DNA of 64,000 nucleotides from Phaeosaccion multiseriatum (Eukaryota > Ochrophyta, other classes): positions 2,728,001-2,792,000 of the forward strand of contig OZ218956.1 in assembly GCA_965112735.1 (NCBI GenBank), given 5' to 3'. This document shows positions 34,361 to 46,508 of the stretch, one piece after another. Each line of letters starts with the position of its first letter. Positions within the stretch are counted from its first letter, which is position 1. The translations under genes and the position numbers were made by a program. Below the pieces are notes generated by a model. It was not told the DNA's origin. It saw only the letters and a list, made by a program, of their open reading frames with translations, and ran no database searches.

Positions 34361-37300
34361 TCAGGGGAAATCATGCTCCTGCTGCTGTGTGGCTCTTCGC
34401 GCCCCCCACTCTCGCTCCTCCGCGGCATCGGCCTTCGCCAGTCCAACCTTGCGGGCCTCGAACTGCTGCTGCACCCTCGCCCAGTGCTCGCTGGGGGGCA
34501 GCGGGTGGCAGTAGATGGAGCGGGGTGGGGCAGTCGATGGAGCAGGATGGCAGAGGATGGAGCGGAGGATGGTTGTAGATGGGGCAGGGGCACGAGAGTG
34601 CAAAGGATGGGAGGGGAGGGGATGGGCACCGGATTGACATTGGGTCAGGAAAGAGAGGAAATAGAGGCCCTTTCGCCTGACCCAATGGAGTGAGAGTGGG
34701 AGGAGGCACAGGCCCCTTGCCTGAGGCAATCCTGCCTGAGGCAATCCTCGTAGGTGGAGTCGCGTTCAGAGAGAAGCACAGAAGGACGAAGCAGCTGTCG
34801 ACGTATACAGCAGTTGGTGGTGCAACAGCAGTCGTGCACCACCCCGGCCAAGCAAAAGGGGCAGGCCTTCTGTTGTCTTACCGATCGTCGAACTTGATGC
34901 CCATGGGGGGTAGGCCTGACGACTCCCCCCTTGCCTCCTCGTCTACTGCTCCAGCGCGGTCGCCAACTGTTGCGTGAGGCCCACTCGAGGAGGCGGCGGC
35001 GGAGGAAGTGTCAACAGGGATGGTGTGAAAGGCCATTGCGAAGGAGCGACCCAGGGAGGCGTAGTCCACATGAGCGAAGCCCAGACTCTCCACGATGCTC
35101 ACCCACGCTCTCCTCGCCTCTCTCTTGGCTGATACCCCACCAGAAGGGCAAGGGGAGGAGGAGGAGGAGGAGGAGGAGGAGGAGGAGGAGGAGGAGGAGG
35201 AGGAGGAGGAGGAGGAGGAGGAGGAGGAGGAGGTGGTGGTGGTGGTGGAGGAGGAGGAGGAGGAGGAGGAGGAGGAGGCGGAGGCGGAGGAGGAGGAGGA
35301 GGAGGCGGAGGCGGAGGAGGAGGAGGAGGAGGAGGAGGAGGAGGAGGAGGAGAGAAGAGGAGGAGGAGGAGGAGGAGGAGGAGGAGGAGGAGGAGGAGGA
35401 GGAGGAGGAGGAGGAGGAGAGAAGACGAGGAGAGGGAGATGAGATGAGAGAGGGAGAGATAGGGAGGGAGGAAGAAGAGAGTGAGATAGGGGGAGAGAGC
35501 GGCCAGGGAAGAAGGGAGAAAGAGAGATTAGAGCGAGGGAGATCCACGACAGCACACAAGAAGAAAGACGAAGACACAGCGTACAGCGAGGACAAAAGTC
35601 AAAAGAAGTCCGCCTGTGCTCCCTGAGACTTGGGAGGACTTTTTCAGTCCACCCGAGTAAAGCACGAGCTCATCGACTGACGAGTTGTTTGCAATCCATT
35701 CGAATCACTCCTCCCTCCCCCCTCCTCCCAAGTAAAGTTTAATACGGTGAAGAGGAGAGGTGAAAAAGAGAGAGAGGGAGAGAGAGAAGGAGAGAGAGAC
35801 AGCACTCACCGGGTTGGTTGGCTCCCAGACAGGAGCTGTTGGGTTCAACAATGAGAAGCAGCCCCGATCGCAGGGGGTCGTCATCTGCAGTCATACAGGT
35901 ATAACGGTACAGAGGGTGTAGGTGTATGTTGCGGTAAGAGAAGGAGAGAGAGTAAGTCAACAAGTGGGCCTCCTCATCCATCAGCCCCATAAGCCTCCGC
36001 CCCAGCCACGCACGCACACACGCACGCCATTACCGGTGGGGCCCGTGAGCAGCTCCCTGCAGCGTTGGACCATGAGGGTGCGATCCGAAGGCTCGGGCAC
36101 GTAAGACAGCACAAGGCTCAGCACGCACACATCGAAGCTCGCCGCAGGCAGCTGCTGCAAGGTTCCCGCCTCCTCATCCTCCTCTTCCTCCTTCTCCTCC
36201 TCCCCCCCCTTTTCGGTCGCTGCTGTTCTCTTCTCTCGCTGCTGAACGACGGGAGGCGATCCCTCGGGCCCGACCCTGAGCTTCAAAAAGTCGCAAGTAT
36301 ACACGGACGGGTCGGCGGGGCAGAGGTCCAGGGCCATCACGCTCGTCACCACACGTCCACTACCATCCCCTGCTCCAGTGTTTTCTCCTGCCCCTCCTCC
36401 TCCTTCTCCTCCTCGTCCTCCTCCTCCCATGGACAAGCTCCGAAAGGGGTTGAAGCACGAGCCCACATCGAGCAGTGCAAGCCCTCCCCTCCTCAGCGGC
36501 TCGACAAAGCCAGCCTCTCGGAGGGCTTCATCCTCGTCCTCTTTGGCCAAGCTCATTCCACGCTGCTCAAAGAACTCTCTCCTTACGACCTTGCGGGCGA
36601 TTCGCTTCGCCACGCCCCCCTCCATGCCAAAGAGCGTGCACTGTCTGTCGCACCATGCGTAGCCTCCTCGAATCCAACTCTGTGACAGCACAGCACAGGC
36701 CACGCAAGAGAGGGAAAGAAGCAAGAATGTGCAACAACAACACAGCATTGGAGTAAGCTCTATATTTCGCCCCCTCCTCCTCCTCCTCCTCCTCCTCCTC
36801 CTCCTCCTCCTCCTCCTCCTCCTCCTCCTCCTCCTCCTCCTCCTCCTCCTCCTCTTCCTCCTCCTCCTCCTCTTCCTCCTCCTCCTCACTGAACCCCAAC
36901 ATCCAGTGCGTCCGCCTCCTGCCTTCTTTCGTAAGCTAGGCCTGATTCGTTGTCTTCCTTCCTCCCCACAAATCACACACACATATGTAATTCTTAGGTT
37001 GATTCCTATGAGTCAATAAAGTTTTCCTTCCCCCCCACACACAACCAAGCCATTATTCTCGTCCTCGCCTCACCCACCTGTACACTTAGCGCCTTCATGT
37101 TGGAGGCATATAGCTGCAGCGCCGCTGTGTCTTGCATGCTCTCCTCCCATCCGTCCCTACGCACTCGCTCGTGATGTTTGGTCATGTTCTTCCCACTCTG
37201 CACCACAACATCTCTGATGGAGCGCAGCGCAGTCATGTAGTGGCGCCGCTTGTCGAGGAAGAGGGCGGCATCGACGGCCCCACTACTCAAGTCCTGCCGA

Positions 37301-37890
37301 GCTTCAGGGCTAGCGTGGATGCACTTGGCAGTGTAGTAGACTGACTCCCGACATCGCGAGAGGTATCGCTTGTGGGTGGCCTCTTCTTCGTCTGTCGGTG
37401 ATGCGCTTTCAGCCTGCGGGGATGGTGGCGGCTGTGGTATTGCTGGGGACGAGGGAAGGGCACTCCCACCACTCCCTTCCTGCATCTGGCGTACACTGGC
37501 ATACTCTGTCCGCTGAATCTCCTCTACCATGTCCTGGGCTAGGGCTTCTGCTGCTGCAAACGTCATCACGCCTGTTGCTGCTCCGTCGCCTTGCTCGTGA
37601 CCATCCACGTGGGGAGACATATCAGATACTGGCATACGGCTAACGAGCCGGCTTACCAGGTGCACTCGTAGCCTGTCTGGAAGGTCTCTTCCAATCGTCA
37701 TGGTGAAGCCCACCACCCCCCTCTGGATCAAAAGGCTGAAGGCTGCAGCTATAGAAGCACAAGCAGAAGAAAAGCTCAAGAATCTGGTGTTGGTGTGTCT
37801 GCTACTCCTCCTCTTCCTCTTCATCATAGTGTCTCCTTCTTCATCTTGTGTACAACTCGTAAGGAGCGAGGTGTGGTGGTGGGAAGGCAT
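34361..37890 (-). CDS. BMT2/SAMTOR-family S-adenosylmethionine-binding protein
   Basis: Family members are the yeast 25S rRNA adenine-N1 methyltransferase and animal SAMTOR, a SAM sensor of TORC1; which role applies here is unknown. Exons: 37078-37890, microexon 36890-36918, 36034-36677, 35810-35884, 34882-35128 and 34361-34490; phases agree, giving about 645 residues. Exon 1 carries the family's N-terminal helix pattern (HHERVRRDGWEESMQDTAAL, YASNMKALSVQ). The microexon leads to WIRGGYAWCDRQC. The SAM motif LDVGSCFNPF is intact. Then come VYTCDFL, SFDVCVLSLVLSYVPEPSDR, LLLIVEPNSS and RAWVSIVESLGFAHVDYASL. A Gly/acidic insertion interrupts the fold near 36180-36440. ATG 37890 is the first in the frame; a later one at about 37702 (MTIGRDLPDR) is equally possible. 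Confidence 0.75.
35155..35430 (+). repeat. (GGA)n tract in an intron of the BMT2/SAMTOR-like gene
   Basis: About 275 bases of GAG/GGA triplets with GTG and GCG interruptions, just upstream of the exon at 34882-35128, so the sense strand is a long pyrimidine tract next to the acceptor. Predicted poly-Glu, poly-Arg and poly-Ser ORFs are not coding. Confidence 0.95.
36775..36889 (-). repeat. (GAG)n tract directly after a donor site
   Basis: On the minus strand the donor of the 29-base microexon, GTGAGG, runs straight into about 38 GAG triplets. Reading through gives a poly-Glu ORF starting MLGFS, which I reject as coding because it ends in unrelated sequence. Confidence 0.85.
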
Positions 37891-38442
37891 TTCTAAAAGT
37901 AATATTTGAGTTTCCGCTTTCCCGAAAATCAGGGGGGGCGACCTCGGCCCCCTACCCTTGTGGGAGACAGGGAAAGCACACCATGAAATACTTTAAAATT
38001 AACCTCTCTATCCTCTAATGCACCATACATGTAGTAGCGCTCTCGCGAACCTCTCCTGCCTTCTTCTTCACTACTTGTTCCTCCTGCTTACTCTCCACTC
38101 CCCTCTTTCTCTGCCTCCTGCATACTGCCTACAACTGCCATGATCTTCGAGCCTTAACCCCTGAACGTGCCTTCACTTCAGAGACGCGTGTCCACACAAC
38201 GCCCCAGCAGCGTGGTCCCAATGCTCTCCCCCCTCCCTCACAAGCTCATAACTTAAGTGTCATCCTTTGCTGTTCAGTTCATCACCGACGTGTGTGGTGC
38301 TTCGAGTGGGGTTCCCACCGCACCCAAAAGCACCCCAAACACGCAAACAACGACACCCAAGAGCATGACCTACTGCCGAATGGCCCCATGCTCTAACTGA
38401 CCCAATGCTGACTAACTAACTAACCAACTCAGTGACCGAAAG
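37891..38442. other. Spacer upstream of the BMT2/SAMTOR-like gene, downstream of the transporter
   Basis: About 550 bases with no coding signal, less GC-rich than average. It should carry the promoter of the minus-strand BMT2/SAMTOR-like gene. A short CTAACTAACTAACC stretch lies at 38411-38425. Confidence 0.5.
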
Positions 38443-41400
38443 CTAATGCCCCTCCTGCATGGCTCCATGCGTGCCAACCGCAGCAAAGACCACCCCAGCG
38501 AGGAGTAGCAGCTTGTTGAACGAAGCCTCGCTGAACACCCCGCCCTTACCCTCGCGCTTCAGGAGCTTGAGGTTTAGCACGGCGGGGATGATAAAGTTGG
38601 CGATGCTGCCCAGCACGGCGCCGATCAAGCCTGGGAGGGGGGTGGGGAGAGCCGTATTATATAAGGTGGGAGGGGCAGAAGAAGCAGGCAGTAGCGGTAA
38701 GTAGTAGCAACAGTATCAGGGGGCGTCAGAAGTAGACGAGCAGAAGCACCGAGGGAGGGCCCAAATGGGAGGAGAGGCAGCGCAGAAGAGGAAGAGGGTA
38801 AAGGGCGCCCCGGGAGAGAGAGAGAGAGAGAGGCAGGAGAGACTTTCCTGCCGCGCTGGGCTATGCCCACCACCACCACCACCACCCGTTTGCCCGTCGA
38901 GACCTTCGCCGATGTCCGTCTGGGGCACAGTCCGACTCTCTCTCTCCTGCTCTGTAAGCCTCTTTTGTCTTTTCTTGCCCCCTCTCCTGTTCTCTATGCC
39001 TCACCCCCCCCGTCCCTCTCACTCTCTCTCTTTCCTTCTCCCTCGCCTCCCCCCTTCTCTTCCCTTACCGACGACAATGGCGATGTCCTCCTCGCCCCTT
39101 CCGCAAGCAATGGTGGTGATGATTGCCAGAAGCGTAACACTCAGCGTTGTCTGGAGAGTCTTATCCTGCAGGAAGCGACTGGCCAGACCCTTGGTTGAGG
39201 AGAACTGAAGCGACGAAGCAGGGGCGGGCGGGGTAGGGGCGCAAACGGAAGAGACGTTCGCAGGAGAGAAGGGAGGACCCGCCCCACAACGATCAATTAC
39301 AAACACATGTGGCAAAGGCGAAGAGCGGGGCACGGGATGTGAGCGAGGGGCTGCGAAGAAGAGCGATCAAGGAAGACCGCGATAGACCGCCATTTCGCTT
39401 CTCTTTGCGCCTTCCATCCTCACACCTCCCTTCCCCCCTCCGACTTGTTCCCCATTCCCCCCCAACCCCATCCTCCGTGTACCTTGCTGAAGACCTCATG
39501 CCCGGCGTTGAAGAAGCTTGTCTTGAGAGCGCTGAACATGAGTGGGTAGCCGCACAGGATGGCGCACCCCGTCGCGAGGCGAGCCAGCCCGGCCAGTTGG
39601 TCATCCGTGCGATGGTAGTTGTTGAGCAACAGTGGCTGGGGTAGGGGCAGAGGCAGGGCAGGCGGCAGGGTAAGGTGATGGGAGTGACTGACTGTGAGTA
39701 AGGAAAGTCAATGAAATGAGTGAACAAAGTCACTGAAGGGATGAATGTGAGGTGTGAGTGACTGACTGACCAACCTGGCAGGCGGCCCCGAAGGTTCGGA
39801 AACCCATGAGCATCATGGTGCTGAACACAAGCATGGACACGCCTATCGCTGTGCCGATGCCCCTCTGTTGGGGGGGGAGGGAGGGAGGGAGGAGGGAAGG
39901 AGGGACGGAAGGAGGGAGGGAGGGGGAGAGAGAGGGAGAGAGGAGGGAAGGAGGGAAGGAGGGAGGGAGGGAGGCAGGGAGGGGAGCGTGGGTAGGGTAA
40001 GTAAGATGATGACAGACGATGACGTATGAACGAACGACTGATGACGTACGTACCCTGAATCTTTGCACGCTGCGGCCCTCGAGCTCCTCGTAGTACTTAA
40101 CTCCGTTATAGTGCGCCATGAAGGCCACACTGGCCATGTTCATCAGCGTCACCAGCCCGGGCCCCACCTAAGCATAGCATCGCATGATGGCAAGTGGATG
40201 GGGGGCTTTAGGCCACAGCCAGCGCGCTCGCTGCCCTTTCTCTCTGTTTCCATTTCATCACTCCCTATATCTCATCTTTCCTCTCTCTCTCTTTCTCTTC
40301 CCTCCCTCCCTCCCTCCCTCTTTCCTCTCCACTCCCCTCCCCTCCCCTCCCCTCACTTACCCTGTAGAGCCCGACGGTGGCCCAGGGGTCGGCATCGGGC
40401 GTCCTAAACTTTTCTGCGATGAGGTCGAAGAACTTGCCCCCCTCAGCGTAGGTCCCGTCCACGCTGCGCAAAACAACAAAGCCGACAGTGTAGAAGATGG
40501 CCACCAGACCGCCGAAGCTTGTGTACTGGGAACACACACAACAGAGGGATCCACAGAGTCGACCACAGACAAGAATTCAGGTTGGCGAAAAAGACAGATA
40601 CTGTAGAAAAAGGGCAAAAAGGGAGGTGCGAGCGCTGTCAAGTCAAGGGAGCGGCCTCCAACGGACAGGAGCTGTGAATAGCGTAGCATTTTGCTCTTCA
40701 AAAGTACTCAGCGCTCCGGCACTGGAGCCGCGCCCCTCGCTCCCCCTCTCCCCCTCTCCCCCTCTCCCCCTCCTCCTCGCTCTCGCCTCCCCCTCGCATC
40801 GCCCCCCCTTCGCCCTCTCCTCCCTACTGAGGGTCGTACCTTAAGGGCGCTAAGGTTCTTCATGAGGCACAGGGGGAGAATGGGGAACATACTCAAGGCG
40901 CACAGCACCGCCGCTCTGCCGGACAGCTCGGCGGGGATGCTCTTCAAAGACCCCACGAGAGAGCCGAACAGGTCTCCGACGAAGGCGCTGTAAAACACGC
41001 AGCAGCCGAACGCCAGCACCTAAGGGCAGGGGGCAGGGCAGGGTGGAGGACAGCGTGGTGGGGAGAGAGAGGGAAGGTCAGACGGACGGAAGGAAAGACA
41101 GACCAGGCAGACGTGCCGAATTGGGACGTGGAGTGGAGTGGAGTAGTAGATCCCACGGATTGCCGAGGGCAGGGACAAAGGGCAGGTGGGTACATGGCAG
41201 TGAGCGGGCAGGCAGCAGAAGCCAAAGAGTGGAAAGAATCAGCGTGGTGGAGAGGTGTTCCGTGGTGTGTATGTGTGTGTGTGTATGTGTGTCTCTGCTT
41301 GTGTGTTCCTCTGTTTGTGCATATATATCGCGTCCAAGCGAATGCAGAGGCTCTGAACGTCCCAGACAGCCCCTCGACGCACTGATGCACAGATGCATCG

Positions 41401-42070
41401 ATGCACGCACCGCAATGGACGCTTCGACAAGCCAGGCAGTCCTGGTGCCGACAAGCTCCGTCCACAGCCCAGCGAAGCTCCACTGCTTCGTCTTGTCACA
41501 CGCGCGGCCAATGCTCACAAGCGTGTAGGTTGACAAGACGGCGAATATGGTCAGGAGGCCCGGGGCGATGGCCAGGCCGGTGCCTTCGAGTGCGGCCATG
41601 CCAAACGCCACGGGCAGCATACCGTGCGGGCACAGGTCGGCAACGAGGTTAATGATGAATGTGGTGAGGCTCATCTCGCCTTCAGGATCCGCGGCTACGG
41701 CCTGGGGCTTGGCCCTGCCTCCGCCCCTCAGCAGACTTGCAGGACAGGCAAACCCTTCTTGTTGATCACATCGGGACTTCCTCAGAGCAGGGGCCGCCAA
41801 GGGGGTCTCCCCACCACCTCGATACCTGACGCAGGCACAAGGAGCGGTAAGTAGGCGCATAGCGGGGTCAGGGAAGGAATTAGGGTTAGGGTTAGGGTTA
41901 GCGAAGGACGGGTTGCTTCTTTAGGACATGACTCACCTGGTCCAAGACGGCTGCACCTGGGATCCAACATTGAGCTTCTGCAGGGAAGCGGCACTCGCGC
42001 GCTGCACTTCCGGAAGCGCCAGCAGCACTGCAGCAGCAGCAGCTGCGCTAAGTCTCCTGAGCACGGCCAT
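38443..42070 (-). CDS. AAAP-type amino acid transporter
   Basis: Membrane carrier of the amino acid/auxin permease type (SLC36/38-like). Exons: 41937-42070, 41411-41825, 40840-41019, 40361-40525, 40054-40167, 39775-39864, 39483-39635, 39069-39204 and 38443-38630; all phases agree, giving about 524 residues. The N-terminus (MAVLRRLSAAAAAAVLLALP, then ASA) looks like a signal peptide, so an internal membrane such as a plastid envelope or the ER is possible. Helices are evident: GMAALEGTGLAIAPGLLTIF, VLAFGCCVFYSAFVGDLFGS, AVLCALSMFPILPLCLMKNL, FGGLVAIFYTVGFVVL, LMNMASVAFMAHYN, GIGTAIGVSMLVFSTMMLMG, TGCAILCGYPLMFSALK, TLSVTLLAIITTIAC, LIGAVLGSIANFIIPAVLNL and LLLLAGVVFAAVGTHG. MNMASVAFMAHYNGVKYYEE is the strongest family-like segment. 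The substrate is unknown. Confidence 0.85.
41878..41901 (+). repeat. Interstitial TTAGGG repeat
   Basis: AATTAGGGTTAGGGTTAGGG then TTAGCG, within intron 1 of the transporter gene. It is three perfect telomere-type units and one changed unit. Confidence 0.85.
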
Positions 42071-42178
42071 GATGATGATCTGAGAGGAAGATGATCCGCC
42101 TTCGGCCACTTCGCTGACTTATCCGACCCCTGACCCTCTCATGATGATACCTTAAGTCAATAAGTCTCTGCAAGGCGG

Positions 42179-42218
<40 letters not shown>

Positions 42219-42297
42219 TCTCTGTGTGTGTTTCTACCCCCCCCGCTTCTCTCCCTCCCTCTCTGCCTCTTTCTGCTTCTTTCCCTTTTCTTCTCCT
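42071..42297. promoter_or_regulatory. Divergent promoter region, transporter and PPR-SMR gene
   Basis: 227 bases between genes transcribed outwards. It contains a (CT)n run at 42184-42222 followed by GTGTGTG, placed in the presumed 5' leader of the PPR-SMR gene. No specific factor site is claimed. Confidence 0.5.
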
Positions 42298-45200
42298 ATG
42301 AGGGGAGGTGTAGCATCTGTGCTTGGTCGTCTGCGCACAAGCTCTGTTGCTGCTGAAGGATGGAAACGGGCACGGCGACGGACAGCCCCGAGAGCCAACC
42401 TCTCTCTCTTGTCCGAGCAGAAGCAGAAGGAGGGGACGCAGCGGCAGCAGCAGCAGCAGCAGCAGCAGCAGCCGCAGCGACAGCAGCAACAGCACAAGCC
42501 GCGGGTCGCGAATTCGAAAGGGCGACAGCTCGCTCTTATGCAGCAGCTGAAAGACGTCCAGGCTCAATCCTCGGAAGTACCTCGGGCCCACAGAAAGGGC
42601 CTGAAAAGGAAGAGGGAAAGTGGAGGAGAAGAAGACGAGCGTGCCGAGCAGCTGGCCCGGCAGTGCTGCAGCCGAGTTGCAGCGTTGCTCTCCGACGCAA
42701 AGGCCCAGGGTATCCCGCTCAACAAATACCATTATGGCTCTGCCCTGGCCACCATCACCCGCTGCGGGAGGTGGCGCGGAGGCCTCCAACTCCTCCATGA
42801 GATGAAGAGCGTGAGACAGCCCGTGCACTCCACGTGCCTAGACAATGTACTCGTGGCCTGCAAGCACGCACAGCAGCTGGAGTACGTGGTCGACTTATCT
42901 CTGGAGCTGTTCCGGACGGGGAAAGCTGACGTGGTGACGCTCGAACACGCCCTTTCCGCATGTGCAATGGCTGGCGACCCCGATACGGCTATGCAGCTTC
43001 TGGCCACTATGTCCTCGTTGAAGCAGCACATGGCTGCCAAGAGAGGCGTTGGGGTAGGCGTTGGTAGTACGCTGGGGTACTTGGGTCAGCCAAGAAGGGT
43101 GGAGGACACGCAGGAGGCCGAGGACAACGCCCGTCGTATTCCCAGTCCCTACCCGGCCGGCGAGACAATGGCAGGGGCAGGGGGGCCGGGGGGCATAGAC
43201 AAGTGTAGGCCCATTCGTCCCTCGGACAGGTGCTTCGGTAGCCTTGTCAACGCCTTCAGGGCGGCGAATCGGCCCGCAGAGGCCACACGCACCGTCCCGC
43301 CCCTCGTCGACAAGGCAGGGCTGCAGCAAAGTGTTGAGGTATGCGTGCCCCTCATCTTGGCCTGCGGTGAGGCGAATGAGGCGCAAGCGCAGGCCTTCGA
43401 TGCTGCTGCTGCTGCCGCCGCTGCTGGTGCTGGTGGTGCTGCTGGTGGAAGTGGTGGCGGAGCAGGAGTGTCGATAGACGAGTGGGATAGAGCGGCGAGT
43501 GGGCAGCCCGATGAGGAGCATGTCATTGTAGGGGGGAAAGGGGAAGGGGAAGGGGAAGGAGGGATTGGGTGGATGCAAGTGCAAGGAGGAAGTGTCACGG
43601 GGTGGGCAGAGGAGGTGCTCGGGCTCGTGGCGGGCATGAAAAAGTCCGGACAGACGCCGCCGGATGAGTTCCTCTACAGCGCCGCCATCAGCACGCTGGG
43701 CAAGCTGGGGGACTTCCAAAGCGCCATGAGACTCTTCCGTGAGATTGAGATGGAGCTGCCGCTGGTGCAGGAGGGGGAGAGGGGCGAGGGCGGAGGGCGA
43801 GGAGGAGGACAGAAGGTCGGGCGCTTCAGGCACGGCGCGTGCTACACCGCTGCCATCCAGGCTTGCATTCGCACCCGCGCCCCCCCGAAAGAGGCCCTTA
43901 CCATCGCGCGGAGTCTGCAGCGAAGGGGAGGAGCTGAAGGGGCTGCACTGGATGGTCGGGCTGTGGGGTCAGTGCTGGCGGCGCTGGGGCAGTCGGGGCT
44001 GTATGATGAGGCCTTGCAGCTGTTGGAGGAGGCCATGAAGGCGGAGAACAGCGAGGACAGGCCGGATGCGTCCACGTTTGTGTGGGTGGCCCATGCCACG
44101 ACGAGAGGAGTCGAGGCTTTGGAGCAGCAGCCGCATCTCTTCGTCGATGGGGCAGCAGCAGCAGCAGCAGGAGGAGGAGGAGTAGGAGCAGCAGCAGCAG
44201 CAGCAGGAGTAGGAGCAGGAAGACGAGAGGCGAAAACTCAGAAAGGTGGGCAACAGGGTGATTCCAATGGAGGCCTTCTATCGGAGGAGTGGGCGGAGGA
44301 GGTGGGGGAGGGTATGAGTATGTCTCTGCCCTCCAACCTTCGCTCAGACTGGAGAAGCCAGCGGCTGGCGAGCAAGGAGCGCAGGGAGGCGGCCTGCAGA
44401 GCGCTCCTCTCCATGAAGGACGCGATGCTCGCCGCAGGAGCCGCACTGGACGCGTTTAATTTGACTGTCCTCATCGACCAATGCGGCAAGGCGAACCTGC
44501 ACACAGAGGTTAGTTTAGTCTTAGTTGGTCACTATGCAAAAGCCTCCCTCAACCCCGCTACCTGCCCACTTTCCGCTCACTTCTACCCCCTAGCAACTCT
44601 CTACCCACCCGCTGTTCAACCCCAGTAAGTCACTATCCGCCCTTAAACCCACTCCCAACCTCAATTAGTAGTCCCTATCCACCCATTCTAAACCCCCAGC
44701 TCGCAACAATCCACCAACTATCAACCCACTATCAAACCCCACATTGTATTAGTATCGTACCTATCCACCCACTTTCGCCCCCCTGTCCACCCCAGGCCCT
44801 GGCCCTGCTGACAGAGATGCGAGACAGCGGTGTCAGGCCTGATGTGGTGGCCTATGGAGCGCTCCTTTCCTCCTGTGCTAAGGCCTCGGACCTCGACGGC
44901 ACTATGCGAGTGCTCGGAGAGATGAGGGAAGACGGGATACAGCCAAACGAGGTAGGTGGCAGATGGGCGTGAACATAGACAGCTAGGTAGGTAGGTGGGT
45001 AGGTAGGTAGGTAGGTAGGTAGGTGGGTGGGTAGTTAAGTAGGTAGTTGGGATTTAAGTAGGTAGGTAGGTAGGTAGGTAGGTAGTGAAGTGGGTAGGTA
45101 GGTGGTTGGGTGGCGAAGTAGGTAGGTTGGTAGTTGGGTAGTTAAGTAGGTACTTGGTTGGTAGGTAGTTGGGTAGTCAAGTAGATAAGTAGTTGAGTAA

Positions 45201-46270
45201 GGAAGTGAAGTAGGTAGGTCGGTCTTTGGTAGGAATTGTAGTCGTGCCGTCCTGACTGATTGCCTCCTTTTGCTCATGTTCAAGTGTTGCTCTTGTTTGT
45301 TTGAATATGGTATGATTTCTCCAACCGACCCCAAAGGCTACACACGCACACACGCACACAAACACACAGCGCTTTCATCCGCACCACCCCGTGTCTGTCT
45401 TTCTTTCTTTCTTTCTTTCTTTTTTTCTTTCTTTCGTTTCCGTGGACCCCTCTCCCTCCCCTCCACCCTCACTTCCTCCCACTCCCGTCCTCAATTTTTC
45501 TCATCTCCGCTCCCCCCGCCTCTCTCTCTCCCCCCCCGAAACAAACACTACACAAAATCAAACCCAAAGGAGTGCTACAGCGCAGCGATTGCCGCCTGTG
45601 CAGTCACGGGCCAAGCTGACACCGCCCTCCACCTCCTCAATCGCCGCCACGTGGAAGGCCTCGAGGCCAACCCCGTGTGCTACGGCGCCGCCATGAGCGC
45701 CTGCCTCAAGGGGGGTATGCAGGAGGAGACCCTCGGTTTGTTTCAGGACATGAAAAACCTTGGCCTCGCTATAAGTCAGCCCAGTTTCACCACCGCCATC
45801 AAGGCGGCCCTGGACTTGGGAGACGAGGACAAGGTGGTTGAGTTTGTGCAGGAAATGAGGAACAAATTCTCTCCTCATCCCTCTCCCTCTCGTGGTGTTG
45901 ATCATGTTGGAGGAGGTGTGGGCGGCCTCGCGGGCCCCTCGGGCCTCGGCGGCGGTGGCGGCGGCGATGATGATGATGGTGGTGGTGTCGGTAACGGCTT
46001 TGTGGGGTTGGATAAGGCGAGCTACAATGCGTGCATTCACGCCCTGCAGGAGGTGGGGGAGGAGGAAGCGGCAGATGCGCTCTTTTCCGAGGCATACACG
46101 AGGGGTCTCTTTCTCTACTGGCGCAGGGAGGAGGTGCGGGGGGAGGGGGGGGGTAAGGTCTATCGGATGTCCGAAGAGGCAAGGGGAAGAGATGGCTGGT
46201 TGGTTGACTTTCACGGGGGATTCACAGTTGCCTCGACCAAGGCGGCTCTGCGCCACATGATGACGCAGCT

Positions 46271-46305
<35 letters not shown>

Positions 46306-46508
46306 TGGCGATACGGCAGCAGCAGGGGGAGGAGGAGGGGGAGGAGGCGGAGGGGGATGGGGACGACTTGCTCACAATCGTGACCGGGAGGGGCGAGCTG
46401 AATGGTGTGGTGTGGCGGTACACGCAGGAGAAGCTGGGGCTGCAGCCGAGGCACGTGGAGGGCAACCCGGGCAGGCTCCAAGTACGGCGGGTGTCAGGAC
46501 GGGGGTGA
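42298..46508 (+). CDS. PPR-SMR protein
   Basis: Organellar RNA-binding protein with a C-terminal small MutS-related domain. Exons: 42298-44508, 44796-44951 and 45570-46508 (or 45573, both in frame), about 1101 residues. The first ATG in the frame is 42298; the basic, Ser/Ala-rich start (MRGGVASVLGRLRTSSVAAE) suits an organelle leader. PPR units are spread out: YHYGSALATITRCGRWRGGL, TLEHALSACAMAGDPDTAM, FLYSAAISTLGKLGDFQSAM, VVAYGALLSSCAKASDLDGT, ECYSAAIAACAVTGQADTAL and VCYGAAMSACLKGGMQEETL. They are separated by Ala, Gly and Gln runs coded by triplet repeats. The C-terminus keeps both SMR hallmarks, VDFHGG and IVTGRGELNG, unlike the PPR gene at 12994, so it is the better candidate for an active SMR nuclease or nucleic-acid domain. 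Confidence 0.88.
44985..45215 (+). repeat. (TAGG)n tract in a PPR-SMR intron
   Basis: About 200 bases of GGTA/AGGT tetranucleotides beginning just after the donor GTAGGT at 44952. The repeat unit is itself the donor-like sequence GTAGGTAGGT, so many cryptic 5' splice sites exist. Confidence 0.9.

Noticed and set aside
34931-35626. 231-residue Arg-rich ORF and opposite Ser-rich ORFs
   Set aside because: These are translation of a GGA/GAG intron repeat with no conserved protein.
36567-36902. ORF beginning MLGFS followed by about 40 Glu
   Set aside because: The Glu codons are the GAG repeat after a donor site. The sequence after it is unrelated and the true frame continues elsewhere.
37006-37890. 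An independent gene of 294 residues
   Set aside because: A good donor at 37077 and similarity of its end to the SAMTOR N-terminal helix make it the first exon of the 34361-37890 gene.
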